Numbered from the stretch's first letter, positions 25,974 to 34,277 are shown. The stretch is DNA of 64,000 nt from Streptomyces sp. CA-210063 (GCF_024612015.1 NZ_CP102512.1:1860001-1924000), one strand, 5' to 3'. Numbers and translations are program-made. Notes: generated from the sequence alone by a model not told the origin.

Positions 25974-27251
25974 ATGATCACAAGACAACGGTTGGCAGCA
26001 GGGGTGCTCGTCCTGCTCGCCGCCCTGACGGCCGGGATCGCGGTCCCGTCCACGGCCGTCGCCGACGAGACCACGGCCACGGCGCCCAAGGTCAACCTTC
26101 TGCTGGACGTCAGCGGTTCGATGCGGGCGAAGGACATCGACGGGCAGTCCCGCATGGCCGCGGCGAAGCAGGCGTTCAACGAGGTGCTGGACGCCACGCC
26201 CGAGGAGGTCCAGCTCGGCATCCGTACCCTCGGCGCCAACTACCCGGGCGACGACCGGAAGACGGGCTGCAAGGACACCGCGCAGCTCTACCCGGTGGGG
26301 CCGCTGGACCGCACCGAGGCGAAGACGGCGGTGGCGACGCTGACGCCGACCGGCTGGACCCCGATCGGGCCCGCGCTGCTGAAGGCGGCCGACGACCTGG
26401 AGGGCGGCGAAGGCACCAAGCGCATCGTGCTGATCAGTGACGGCGAGGACACCTGCGCCCCGCTCGACCCGTGCGAGGTGGCCCGCGAGATCGCGGCGAA
26501 GGGCATCGGACTGACCATCGACACGCTCGGCCTGGTCCCGAACGCCAAGATGCGGCTCCAGCTGAGCTGCATCGCCGAGGCGACCGGCGGCACATACACC
26601 TCGATCGAGCACCGCGACGAACTCACCGACCGCGTCAACCAGTTGGTCGACCGTGCCGCCGACCCGGTGGTCGTGCCGAAGGCCGTCGAGGGCGCCGAGG
26701 CATGCGCGGAGGCGCCCACGCTCACGTCGGGTCTGTACACCGACCGCGAGGAGTTCGGCCGGCAGCGCTGGTACCGCGTGGACGTGAAGCCGGGCCAGGA
26801 GCTGCGCGCCTCGGTGAGCGTCGCGGCCGACCGCGAGGTCAACCCGGACTACGGGGTGCTGCTGCGCGCGGTGACACTCAAGAACCGCGAGATCGTCCGC
26901 GGTGAGGCGGCGGGCAACGGCCGTACCGATGTCGTCTCGACGGGCCTGCGCTATCCGAAGGCGGAGGCCGAGAACGCAGAGGACTCAGCGGACGAGGACG
27001 TCACCGAGACCGTGTGCCTCCAGGTGACCAACTCCTACTCTCCGGCGAGCGGCGTGAAGACCACGCCCGGTCTGCCGCTCGAAATCACCGTCGACGTCGT
27101 GGACGGGCCCGACCAGGCGAGCGATGTCGCCTCCTTCGGCCTCGGCCGCGGCTGGTGGCTGCTCGGTGTGCTGGTGCTCGTCGGGTTCCTGGCGGGTGTG
27201 CTGTGGGGCTGGCTGTCACGCTGGCGGCTCGCGGTCTGGAGGACCAACTGA
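25974..27251 (+). CDS. secreted, membrane-anchored von Willebrand factor A-domain protein
   Basis: 425-residue protein: Sec signal (residues 1-30, ending STAVADE), a von Willebrand A domain from about residue 38 with the metal site D45-V-S-G-S in LLLDVSGSM, further VWA features (TPIGPALLKAADDL, RIVLISDGEDTCAP), a C-terminal ectodomain and a transmembrane helix at about 400-420 (GWWLLGVLVLVGFLAGVLWG). It is therefore anchored with the VWA domain outside. Paired cysteines in the VWA part (TGCKD, TCAPLDPC) suggest disulfides. The next gene overlaps by 1 nt. Function unknown; a surface adhesion or protein-assembly role is plausible. Confidence 0.88.
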   Translation: MITRQRLAAGVLVLLAALTAGIAVPSTAVADETTATAPKVNLLLDVSGSMRAKDIDGQSRMAAAKQAFNEVLDATPEEVQLGIRTLGANYPGDDRKTGCKDTAQLYPVGPLDRTEAKTAVATLTPTGWTPIGPALLKAADDLEGGEGTKRIVLISDGEDTCAPLDPCEVAREIAAKGIGLTIDTLGLVPNAKMRLQLSCIAEATGGTYTSIEHRDELTDRVNQLVDRAADPVVVPKAVEGAEACAEAPTLTSGLYTDREEFGRQRWYRVDVKPGQELRASVSVAADREVNPDYGVLLRAVTLKNREIVRGEAAGNGRTDVVSTGLRYPKAEAENAEDSADEDVTETVCLQVTNSYSPASGVKTTPGLPLEITVDVVDGPDQASDVASFGLGRGWWLLGVLVLVGFLAGVLWGWLSRWRLAVWRTN

Positions 27252-28063
27252 TGCGGATCACACGTGTGTTGAGCGCGGCCCTGCTGATGCTCGGCCTGGC
27301 TGTCTCTCCGGCCTTCGCCGACTCCACCCCCTCCGCGAGCCCGTCGGAGGACGGTGACGCGCCCACCGAGGCGGGCACCTCCTTCCGTACGGCCACGGAG
27401 TTCGAGCAGGGCGAGACCGCGACGGCGGGCGCCTCGACCGGCGACTACCTGTACTGGTCGTTCCCGGCCGACGCCGGGCAGCGGCCCACCGTACGGGCGA
27501 CCGTCAAGCTGCCCGAGGGGGCCCAGTCCTCCTCCACCTGGCAGATCGACGTGTACGACGGGCTGCGGCGCCGCCAGGCCTGCCAGTACGGCGCCCAGAC
27601 CCGGACCGCGGGGGCGGCGGCGACCTCCGTCGAGCTGTCCTGTACCCTGCGCACGGTCCGTGCCTGGTCGGAGCAGTGGTCCGACGACCCGCTGCCCGGC
27701 ACGTACTACATCCGCCTGACCACCACCCGGCTGGCCACGGCCGACCTCGGCCTGCCCGTCGACACCGAGATCCAGGCCGACTCCAAGGACATCGGCGGTT
27801 CCGCCGCGGTCGACGGCTCACTGGCGCAGCCGCTGGTCCCGGGCATCGCCGTGACCTCCCAGAAGGAGGACGAGGACTCCTCGGCCGAGGCCGTCCTCTC
27901 CTCCCTGGAACCCGACGACGGCTGGGCGTCGGGCTGGTGGAGCGACCGCTGGGTATGGACGGCGCTCGGCGCGGCCCTGGCCGCGTTGGCGGGCATCGGC
28001 GGGTACACCCTGACCCGGGGGTCGGGCCGACCCGCGAGGGTGCCCCCGCCGCCGGGAGCCTGA
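27251..28063 (+). CDS. secreted, membrane-anchored protein partnering the VWA protein
   Basis: 270-residue protein translated from an ATG overlapping the VWA stop (TGATG). It has a signal peptide (residues 1-23, ending SPAFADS), an acidic Ser/Pro/Glu linker, a beta-rich ectodomain (GDYLYWSFPADAGQRPTV to TYYIRLTTTRL) and a C-terminal membrane helix (WVWTALGAALAALAGIGGYT) with a short basic, Pro-rich cytosolic tail. The topology mirrors the VWA protein, and the ectodomain resembles the C-terminal part of that protein (both describe secreted domains with YRV/YWS strands). I do not recognise a named family. Coupled translation suggests the two form a complex. Confidence 0.82.
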   Translation: MRITRVLSAALLMLGLAVSPAFADSTPSASPSEDGDAPTEAGTSFRTATEFEQGETATAGASTGDYLYWSFPADAGQRPTVRATVKLPEGAQSSSTWQIDVYDGLRRRQACQYGAQTRTAGAAATSVELSCTLRTVRAWSEQWSDDPLPGTYYIRLTTTRLATADLGLPVDTEIQADSKDIGGSAAVDGSLAQPLVPGIAVTSQKEDEDSSAEAVLSSLEPDDGWASGWWSDRWVWTALGAALAALAGIGGYTLTRGSGRPARVPPPPGA

Positions 28064-28157
28064 CCCTCCGTCAAGGTCCCGCCGAACCATGCCGGTTCGG
28101 CGGGCCTGCGCCGGGACCGCGCCCCTTCGACCCCATCCGCGGGTCCGGGGGGCTTCT

Positions 28158-28178
28158 CGCGCAGTTCCCCGCGCCCCT
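28158..28178. repeat. left arm of 21-bp perfect inverted repeat
   Basis: Begins CGCGCAGTTCCCCG and is the exact reverse complement of 28485-28505. This GC-rich sequence type is one I recognise as a dispersed intergenic repeat in Streptomyces genomes (from memory, not a search). The two arms bracket the 23-bp tandem array. Confidence 0.8.
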
Positions 28179-28212
28179 AAAAGATCAGGCCCTGTGGGCC
28201 TGACGGACCACG

Positions 28213-28458
28213 GGGCTGCGGGCCGAAAGACGACGGGGCTGCGGGCCGAAAGACGACAGGGCTGCGGGCCGAAAGACGACAGGGCTGCGGGCCGAAAGAC
28301 GACAGGGCTGCGGGCCGAAAGACGACAGGGCTGCGGGCCGAAAGACGACAGGGCTGCGGGCCGAAAGACGACAGGGCTGCGGGCCGAAAGACGACAGGGC
28401 TGCGGGCCGAAAGACGACAGGGCTGCGGGCCGAAAGACGACAGGGCTGCGGGCCGAAA
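28213..28458. repeat. 23-bp tandem repeat, 11 copies
   Basis: The unit GGGCTGCGGGCCGAAAGACG plus ACA is repeated from 28213 every 23 bp (28236, 28259 and so on to 28443). Copies 3-10 are identical; the first differs by one base in its last position and the last is truncated into the downstream hairpin. Because 23 is not a multiple of 3, all frames stay open and produce repetitive open frames on both strands, which I regard as spurious. There are no unique spacers, so it is not a CRISPR array. Confidence 0.92.
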
Positions 28459-28484
28459 AGCAAGGGGCGCAGCCCCTGCTTTTC
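28456..28484. terminator. intrinsic terminator at the end of the tandem array
   Basis: AAAAGCAAGGGGC pairs with GCCCCTGCTTTT (one bulged A) around a 3-nt loop, ending in TTTTC. The A-run/T-run makes it bidirectional. It stands between the rightward secreted-protein operon and the leftward HxlR gene. Confidence 0.75.
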
Positions 28485-28505
28485 AGGGGCGCGGGGAACT
28501 GCGCG
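28485..28505. repeat. right arm of 21-bp perfect inverted repeat
   Basis: Begins AGGGGCGCGGGGAACT; exact reverse complement of 28158-28178. Together with the internal array this could form a very long cruciform or RNA stem of about 350 nt. Confidence 0.8.
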
Positions 28506-28555
28506 ACCAGCCCCCACCCACCCGCAGCCGACGACGACGGACCCCACACCCTCGC

Positions 28556-29206
28556 TCAGGCCTCCCGCAACTCCTTGGCCAGCGCCCCCTCTCCCCCCAC
28601 CTCGACCCGCCCCGATCGAACGGCATCCCTCAGCCCCAACTCCCCCCGGCCAACCGCACCGCAGGTCTCCGTGTCGAACGAAAGCCGCGCGTCCGGCTCC
28701 TCGGGAGCAGGCCCGTCCCCGTACAACGGCCCCTCCTCGGAACCGACCCGGAGATGGAACTGCCCTTCCTCCAGTTGGACTTCGACGAGTCCCGCACTCC
28801 CCCCGCCGAACCCCCGCGACAACGGCAACGCGAACCAGTGCGCCCGTACCGCGTCCGTCGGCCGGCGCTCCCCGAGCGCACTCTCGCCCCACGCCCCCAG
28901 CGCCTGCAGCACCGGCAGCAACTCCCGCCCCCGCCCGGTGAGTTCGTACACGTACGCCGCACCCGGCGGCGGCAGCCGGCGCCGTGTCGACAGCCCGTCC
29001 CGCTCCATGTCCTTCAGTCGCGACGCGAGGACGTCCGTGCTGACGCCCGGCAGATCCGCGTGCAGGTCCGTGTAGCGGCGCGGGCCGGCCAGCAGTTCAC
29101 GCACGATCAGCAGGGTCCAGCGGTCACCGACGAGGTCGAGTGCCCGGGCGGCGGAACAGTACTGGTCGTAGCTTCGACGAGGTGACATGGGACGCAGTCT
29201 AGACAT
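28556..29206 (-). CDS. HxlR-family winged-helix transcriptional regulator
   Basis: 216-residue protein. Residues about 10-105 form an HxlR winged helix: RSYDQYCSAARALDLVGDRW, LLIVRELLAGPRRYTDLHAD, GVSTDVLASRLKDMERDGL and YELTGRGRELLPVLQALG. The Cys in DQYCSAA is at the place of the redox-sensing Cys of many HxlR proteins. The C-terminal about 100 residues form an additional domain with an SCP2-like look (FDTETCGAVGRGELGLRDAV). Start ATG 29206 (GGAAAG 9 nt upstream); MSPRRS at 29188 is an alternative. Divergent from the alaA-like gene, 69 bp apart, so it likely regulates that gene and itself. Confidence 0.9.
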   Translation of the reverse strand: MSRLRPMSPRRSYDQYCSAARALDLVGDRWTLLIVRELLAGPRRYTDLHADLPGVSTDVLASRLKDMERDGLSTRRRLPPPGAAYVYELTGRGRELLPVLQALGAWGESALGERRPTDAVRAHWFALPLSRGFGGGSAGLVEVQLEEGQFHLRVGSEEGPLYGDGPAPEEPDARLSFDTETCGAVGRGELGLRDAVRSGRVEVGGEGALAKELREA

Positions 29207-29210
29207 GTCG

Positions 29211-29245
29211 TTGGACTTTCCAAGCTCGAACTTGGTAAAACCAAG
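29211..29245. promoter_or_regulatory. CTTGG/CCAAG operator array for HxlR regulator
   Basis: Between the divergent genes lie CTTGGTAAAACCAAG (29231-29245, perfect dyad) and TTGGACTTTCCAA (29211-29223). The half-site TTGG or its complement occurs four times in 35 bp. This fits autoregulation and control of the transaminase. Confidence 0.6.
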
Positions 29246-29275
29246 CAACACACGAATCCGGAGGGGCGAGCGCGC

Positions 29276-30484
29276 ATGGAATTCCGGCAGTCGAACAAGC
29301 TCAGCGAGGTCTGTTACGAGATCCGCGGCCCGGTGATCGAGCACGCCGACGCGCTGGAGAAGGCGGGCCACAGCGTGCTGCGCCTGAACACCGGCAACCC
29401 CGCACTGTTCGGCTTCGAGGCGCCGGAGGAGATCCTCCAGGACATGATCCGCATGCTGCCGCAGGCGCACGGCTACACCGACTCGCGCGGCATCCTCTCC
29501 GCCCGCCGGGCCGTCGCCCAGCGCTACCAGACCCTCGGCCTGGAGGTCGGCGTCGACGACGTCTTCCTCGGCAACGGCATCTCCGAGCTGATCTCGATGG
29601 CCGTACAGGCGCTGGTCGAGGACGGCGACGAAATCCTCATCCCCGCCCCGGACTTCCCCCTCTGGACGGCGGTGACGACCCTCGCCGGCGGCAAGGCGGT
29701 CCACTACCTCTGCGACGAACAGGCCGACTGGTACCCGGACCTGGACGACATGGCGTCCAAGATCACGGACCGCACCAAGGCCGTGGTCATCATCAACCCG
29801 AACAATCCCACCGGCGCCGTCTACCCGAAGGAGATCATCGAGGGCATCCTCGACCTGGCCCGCCGCCACGGCCTGATGGTCTTCGCCGACGAGATCTACG
29901 ACCAGATCCTGTACGACGACGCCGTGCACCACTCGGTCGCCGCGCTCGCCCCCGACCTGGTCGTCCTGACCTTCTGCGGCCTGTCGAAGACGTACCGGGT
30001 GGCCGGCTTCCGCTCGGGCTGGCTGGTGGTCACCGGCCCGAAACAGCACGCGAAGAACTACCTGGAGGGCCTGACCATGCTGGCCTCCATGCGGCTGTGC
30101 GCCAACGCGCCCGCGCAGTACGCCATCCAGGCCGCGCTCGGCGGCCGCCAGTCCATCCACGAGCTGACCGCCCCGGGCGGGCGCCTGCACGAACAGCGCA
30201 CCGTGGCCTGGGAGAAGCTCAACGAGATCCCGGGTGTGTCGTGCGTGAAGCCGAAGGGCTCGCTGTACGCGTTCCCCCGCCTCGATCCCAAGGTCCACAA
30301 GATCCACGACGACGAGAAGTTCGTCCTGGACCTGCTGCTGAGGGAGAAGATCCAGGTCGTCCAGGGCACCGGCTTCAACTGGCCCACCCCCGACCACTTC
30401 CGCATCCTCACCCTCCCGTACGCGGACGACCTGGACGCGGCGATCAGCAGGATCGGGCGGTTCCTGAGCGGGTACCGGCAGTAG
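29276..30484 (+). CDS. alaA: AlaA-like glutamate-pyruvate aminotransferase
   Basis: 402-residue PLP-dependent class I aminotransferase. It matches E. coli AlaA closely along the whole length: SNKLSEVCYEIRGPV, LNTGNPALFGFEAPEEIL, NPNNPTGAVY, ADEIYDQILYDDA, the PLP lysine K238 in GLSKTYRVAGFRSGW and MLASMRLCANAPAQYAIQ. The reaction is reversible transfer between alanine/2-oxoglutarate and pyruvate/glutamate. The ATG at 29276 follows a GGAGGGG. Expression is likely under the divergent HxlR regulator. Confidence 0.95.
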   Translation: MEFRQSNKLSEVCYEIRGPVIEHADALEKAGHSVLRLNTGNPALFGFEAPEEILQDMIRMLPQAHGYTDSRGILSARRAVAQRYQTLGLEVGVDDVFLGNGISELISMAVQALVEDGDEILIPAPDFPLWTAVTTLAGGKAVHYLCDEQADWYPDLDDMASKITDRTKAVVIINPNNPTGAVYPKEIIEGILDLARRHGLMVFADEIYDQILYDDAVHHSVAALAPDLVVLTFCGLSKTYRVAGFRSGWLVVTGPKQHAKNYLEGLTMLASMRLCANAPAQYAIQAALGGRQSIHELTAPGGRLHEQRTVAWEKLNEIPGVSCVKPKGSLYAFPRLDPKVHKIHDDEKFVLDLLLREKIQVVQGTGFNWPTPDHFRILTLPYADDLDAAISRIGRFLSGYRQ

Positions 30485-30545
30485 TCGGCAGCAGGCGGCA
30501 GCAGTCCGGGCATCGACGCGTACCGGAGATGGGTAGCCCTTCTCC

Positions 30546-31079
30546 ATGAGCGATCGACCGCTGCTCCTCCTCGACGTCGACGGCCCCCTCAATCCCTTCG
30601 GCGCCCGGTTATGGCGTCCACGCGGCTATGTCACGTGCCGAGTGCATCCCGCGAACTGGTCCGCACGGCAGAAACCGGGCTCCCGGCGGCTGCGCCGGGG
30701 TCTGCGGATCCGGCTCAACCCGGCACACGGCGAGCGACTGCTCGCGCTGCCGTACGAGTTGGCGTGGGCCACGACGTGGATGCACGAGGCCAACGAGATG
30801 ATCGGGCCGGTGATCGGGTTGCCGGCCGATCTGCCGGTCATCGAGTTCGGCAACCTCTTCGCCGAGGATCCGGACGGGTTGTACTGGAAGACCCGGCGGG
30901 TCCTGGAGTGGGCGGCGGGACGGCCGTTCGTCTGGGTCGACGACATGATCACCGATCTCGACGTACGGCATGTGGCCGAGCACCACGACACGGCGGCGCT
31001 GCTGCTGCGGATCGATCCGCGCAGGGGGCTGCGGGAGGAGGAGTTCGCGGAGTTGGAGCGATGGGCCCGTGCCTTGTGA
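30546..31079 (+). CDS. HAD-like domain protein
   Basis: 177-residue protein with the HAD nucleophile motif near the start (LLLLDVDGPLNPFG, DxDG) and a C-terminal VWVDDMITDLDV that resembles the acidic motif IV. HAD proteins are mostly phosphatases or phosphotransferases. The region between lacks a clear cap domain, and the middle (RRLRRGLRIRLNPAHGERLL) is basic. ATG at 30546, 61 nt after the transaminase. It sits upstream of a histidine phosphatase. Substrate unknown. Confidence 0.85.
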   Translation: MSDRPLLLLDVDGPLNPFGARLWRPRGYVTCRVHPANWSARQKPGSRRLRRGLRIRLNPAHGERLLALPYELAWATTWMHEANEMIGPVIGLPADLPVIEFGNLFAEDPDGLYWKTRRVLEWAAGRPFVWVDDMITDLDVRHVAEHHDTAALLLRIDPRRGLREEEFAELERWARAL

Positions 31080-31122
31080 GGCCGGGGGCGGCTTCGGTAC
31101 GGAGTGCTCGTAGCCTGGGGGC

Positions 31123-31722
31123 ATGGGTGATCTTCTTCTCGTGCGGCACGGTGAGACCGAGTGGTCGGCTTCGGGTCAGCACACCAGCTGGACCGACATC
31201 CCACTGACCGCCAACGGGCGGGCGCAGGCGAGCGGCCTCGCCCCGCTGCTCGACTCGCACCGCATCGGCGCCGTGTTCGTCAGCCCCATGAAGCGTGCCC
31301 AGGAGACCGCCGAACTGGCCGGGCTCACCGGGGCACGCGTCGACGGGGACCTCGTCGAGTGGGACTACGGCGGGTACGAGGGGATCACGACCGTCGAGAT
31401 CCATCGCACCCGGCCCGACTGGTTCCTGTTCACGGACGGCGTCGCGCCCGGACCGCCGGAGCATCCCGGGGAGAGCCCCGAGGAGGTCGGGGCGCGCGCC
31501 GACCGGATGCTCGCGAGGGTCCACGCGGCGCTGGGGAACACCGAGGGATGCGTGGTGCTGGTGGCCCACGGGCACTTCCTGCGGGTCCTCACCGCGCGCT
31601 GGCTGGGGCTGCCCGCGTCGGGCGGGGCGCTGTTCCAACTGGCCACGGGCACGGTCTGCCGACTCGGTACGGAGCATGGGCGTCCGGTCGTCGCCGGGTG
31701 GAACATCAGGCCCTCCGCGTAG
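31123..31722 (+). CDS. histidine phosphatase family protein
   Basis: 199-residue member of the phosphoglycerate mutase-like histidine phosphatases. The catalytic phosphohistidine motif is LLLVRHGETEWS; the second His is in VLVAHGHFLRVLTARWLG; the Arg/Glu pocket residues lie in SPMKRAQETAELAGL and EWDYGGYEG. Likely a small-molecule phosphatase. ATG at 31123, 43 nt after the HAD-like gene, so the two may be co-transcribed. Confidence 0.92.
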   Translation: MGDLLLVRHGETEWSASGQHTSWTDIPLTANGRAQASGLAPLLDSHRIGAVFVSPMKRAQETAELAGLTGARVDGDLVEWDYGGYEGITTVEIHRTRPDWFLFTDGVAPGPPEHPGESPEEVGARADRMLARVHAALGNTEGCVVLVAHGHFLRVLTARWLGLPASGGALFQLATGTVCRLGTEHGRPVVAGWNIRPSA

Positions 31723-31750
31723 TGCTGCCGGGTGGAATGTCAGACCGTTC

Positions 31751-32735
31751 CTAGAGACTGAGCGGGAGTGAGTCCTGTTGCCAGGTCTCATGCTCGGCCG
31801 AACGCCCCGGACGGTGTTGGGCGTTCTGGTTGCCCGCGTTCGTTCCGCGTCCGGCGCGCACGGATCGTGTCCGTGGTCCGGGGATGCGGGGGCGGGTTCC
31901 CTCACGCACAGGCACTCCTGGTCCGGCCTGGGCGGTCCGATGCCCCACCGCATCACTCCGGTGCTGTGGGGGCGGTGCCGTCCGTCGCCGGATCGGGTGT
32001 CCCTGGGCGCGCCTTCCGATCGCCACGGCGGCAGCATCGTGGCGAGTGGTCTTACGGGTTGTGCTGGTGAGTGGCTTCTGCCAGTGCTGGGCACCCCAGC
32101 GGCTGGTGTAGGCCGGATCGACAGCGATGACCGTGGTGTCGGGTGTGGGCCAGTTGCTTGCCGCCGCGCACGACGTGCACGATGCCGGCCTCGCGGTCGG
32201 CCCGCACGGCAGTCAGCCGGTCCTGAAGCACCCGCAGCCGCCTGGCCTTCGCGTGCCACTCCCGCCTCGACCGATAACCCCCCGGCGCCCCCTTGGTCCC
32301 CTGCTGCCCGACCGGCAGGGACAGCCGGTGCTCGATGGTGCGGACGCCGGCTTCCAGGTTCTGCAGGTGCGCCAGCTGGCAGCGGCGGGCCAGCGCCCAC
32401 TGGTCGTGCGTCGCTTTGGTGATACTGCCCGCCCACCGCGACGACGAGAGCGGCGTCAGCTCCCGCTTACGCACCGCCCACGTCTCAGCGGAGCGCTCCA
32501 GGCCGTCCTGACAGCGCACCTTGAGATCCTTCGAAGCGAGCGCCCCCAGATGTGCGCCGACCAAACGCAGCACCTTCTCATCATCCGGTGTCAGCTGCTT
32601 GAGACGGGTCCGGATGGCCACACCATGCGGGCCGGACGCGACGAACGGCGCCGCCACAGCCCTCAGCTCACCCACCCTGTCACCCCCGCCCGTACCCACC
32701 CCGAAGATCCCGTCGCCATGGGAAACGAGCGTCAT
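31751..32735 (-). pseudogene. TnpB/IS605 OrfB-like gene with internal deletion and frameshift
   Basis: The reverse strand carries the two ends of a TnpB-like protein in different frames. From 32735 the frame reads the N-terminal part (RTRLKQLTPDDEKVLRLVGA, RWAGSITKATHDQWALARRC, RLRVLQDRLTAVRADREAGI, VVRGGKQLAH). Near 32133 the sense passes to another frame that reads AVDPAYTSRWGAQHWQKPL and RHDAAAVAIGRRAQGH, the C-terminal zinc-finger-like and RuvC regions. The roughly 200 residues normally between them are missing, so the nuclease must be inactive. I recognise the pattern from Streptomyces TnpB-type proteins. No TnpA or clear element ends were found. Confidence 0.72.
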
Positions 32736-32964
32736 CGACGAACGTCACGCATTCGATGAAAGAACGTCAGTTCCCCACCGAAACCGACCCCACCGCCAAG
32801 GCACGCCACGACACCGACCCCCCACACCCACTCCCGCTCACCAGAACGCTCTTGAACGCACTCCAGCGGCAGCAGCTCCAAACCCTCCTCGTATTCTTCG
32901 AGTGGGTTGATCCACGTTCTCTGCTCGGGTCGGCCCACGGCCGGCTCGGGTGAGGGAGGGTGCC

Positions 32965-33624
32965 GTGACACGACCGCCGACCGCCGCCCAGCGGCGGATC
33001 ATCGATGCCGCCGAGCCCGTGACCGGGCGGCTGACGGGTACGGAGATCCAGCTCGCGGCGCTGGTGAAGCGGGGGCTGGCCTTCCGGCATCCGCGCCCGC
33101 CGCACGACCACTTCCTGACACCGGCCGGGCATCGCCTGCGGGAGACGGCCGAGGTCGCGGAGAAGGTCCCCGAAACCGCCGTCCCGGCCGCCGCCCCCGC
33201 CGAGACCGGTGTCTTCGCCGCGCGGGTCGGCGGCGAGGAGGCCGCCGAGGCCGGGCCGGCGCGTGTACGTGAGGTGCACAGCGCCTGGCAGGGGCTCCTG
33301 GAGCTGCGCCGGATGACCAACCCGGGCGGCGCCATGGACCGCCCGTGCGGCTGGGAGCGGACACATCTGGTGCGGGCCGCCGCGCTGGCCCTGGAGGCGG
33401 CGGGCCACCGGCCGGCGGGAGCGGACGCGGATGCGGCGGGGGCGGGCGGTGGCTATCGCGTACGGGCCACGCCCCAGCCGGAGGCCGTCGCCGTACGCGA
33501 GCCGGACGCCGAGGCGCTGCGGGCCTGCGCGGCGACGCTGGAGAAGGCGGGCTGGCAGGTCGGCGAGCACACGGATCCGCGTACGCGGCAGCGGTATCTG
33601 CTGGCGTCGCCGAGGCGGGCGTAG
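32965..33624 (+). CDS. uncharacterised protein
   Basis: 219 residues from a GTG at 32965 (GGAGG 5 nt upstream); a GTG at 32950 is an alternative. The first about 65 residues look like a short winged-helix fold (MTRPPTAAQRRIIDAAEPVT, LAALVKRGLAFRHP, HDHFLTPAGHRLRE), similar to helix-turn-helix marks of small regulators. The middle is Ala/Glu-rich, and the C-terminal half has LRACAATLEKAGWQVGEHTD, TRQRYLLASPRRA, a pattern of soluble actinobacterial proteins. I do not recognise a named family; DNA binding is a guess. Confidence 0.72.
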   Translation: MTRPPTAAQRRIIDAAEPVTGRLTGTEIQLAALVKRGLAFRHPRPPHDHFLTPAGHRLRETAEVAEKVPETAVPAAAPAETGVFAARVGGEEAAEAGPARVREVHSAWQGLLELRRMTNPGGAMDRPCGWERTHLVRAAALALEAAGHRPAGADADAAGAGGGYRVRATPQPEAVAVREPDAEALRACAATLEKAGWQVGEHTDPRTRQRYLLASPRRA

Positions 33625-33674
33625 GCCTGTCGCCGGGGAATGCCGTCGGCCACTGGAAGGTTGCCAGGCATGAG

Positions 33675-33693
33675 CAAGCGCTCAGTAAGCTTG
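33675..33693. promoter_or_regulatory. inverted repeat upstream of thioesterase gene
   Basis: CAAGC and GCTTG separated by 9 nt, embedded in GAGCAAGCGCTC, 50 nt before the thioesterase GTG. It is a candidate operator of TetR type, on position and symmetry only. Confidence 0.3.
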
Positions 33694-33743
33694 CGCCGTC
33701 CTGTTCGCCGTAGATCCGTAGTGGGTCGTAGTAGGGGGCAGTC

Positions 33744-34166
33744 GTGACCGAGCCGTTTTTCGTTCCAGTGACCGTGCGGGGATACGAGACCGATATACAG
33801 GGGCACCTGAACCAGAGCGTGTATCTCCAGTACGGCGAGCATGCGCGGTGGGCGTTGCTGCAGGCGGCCGGGATACGTCAGGCCGATCTGATGGCGAAGG
33901 GGGTCGGTCCCGTGGCGCTGGAGACGACGATCAGCTATCGCCGGGAGCTGCTGGCGGGTGACGAGGTCGAGGTGACGTGTGTGTTCGTCTGGGGTGAGGG
34001 CAAGACGTTCCGCATCGAGCAGACCGTACGCAGGACGGACGGCACCGTGGCGGCCGAGATCACCGGCGTCGGTGGGCTCATGGACCTGAAGATCCGCAAG
34101 CTGGTGGCCGACCCCGGGGAGTATTTCCGGGCCCTGGCGGCCGACCCCTCGCTGTTCGGGTTCTGA
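33744..34166 (+). CDS. acyl-CoA thioesterase of the 4HBT/YbgC hot-dog family
   Basis: 140-residue hot-dog fold protein. The catalytic-site motif YETDIQGHLNQSVYLQYGEH (Asp plus H/N) is the 4-hydroxybenzoyl-CoA thioesterase/YbgC signature, and the long central helix and ETTISYRRELLAGDEVEVT complete the fold. It hydrolyses an acyl-CoA thioester, probably short or aromatic. GTG start at 33744. The 3' end of the gene seems to have been duplicated in degenerate form just downstream (34180-34211). Confidence 0.9.
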   Translation: MTEPFFVPVTVRGYETDIQGHLNQSVYLQYGEHARWALLQAAGIRQADLMAKGVGPVALETTISYRRELLAGDEVEVTCVFVWGEGKTFRIEQTVRRTDGTVAAEITGVGGLMDLKIRKLVADPGEYFRALAADPSLFGF

Positions 34167-34210
34167 GCGTGGCGGGCCCCACGCTGCTCGGACTCTGAAC
34201 GCGGCGGACC

Positions 34211-34256
34211 CCCGCCGCCCGGACCGTGCGCACGGGCCCACGGTTCGGACGGCGGG
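34211..34256. terminator. bidirectional terminator between convergent genes
   Basis: 18-bp stem, 34211-34228 with 34239-34256 (outer part CCCGCCG/CGGCGGG, inner part ACCGTG/CACGGT), one mismatch and one G-T pair, 10-nt loop. It lies between the thioesterase and peroxidase genes. Confidence 0.8.
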
Positions 34257-34277
34257 TGAGTCACCGCTTCCTGTCGC

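Noticed and set aside
28213..28458. Looks like a CRISPR array (regular repeats of 23 bp)
   Set aside because: The repeats are directly adjacent with no unique spacers, and no cas genes are nearby.
28089..29075. Long open frames on both strands across the 23-bp repeats
   Set aside because: A 23-bp period leaves all frames open; products are repetitive, lack ribosome-binding sites and overlap the real HxlR gene.
32756..32953. 65-codon frame before the uncharacterised gene at 32965
   Set aside because: Atypical codon bias, no ribosome-binding site, and lies in the flank of the TnpB remnant.
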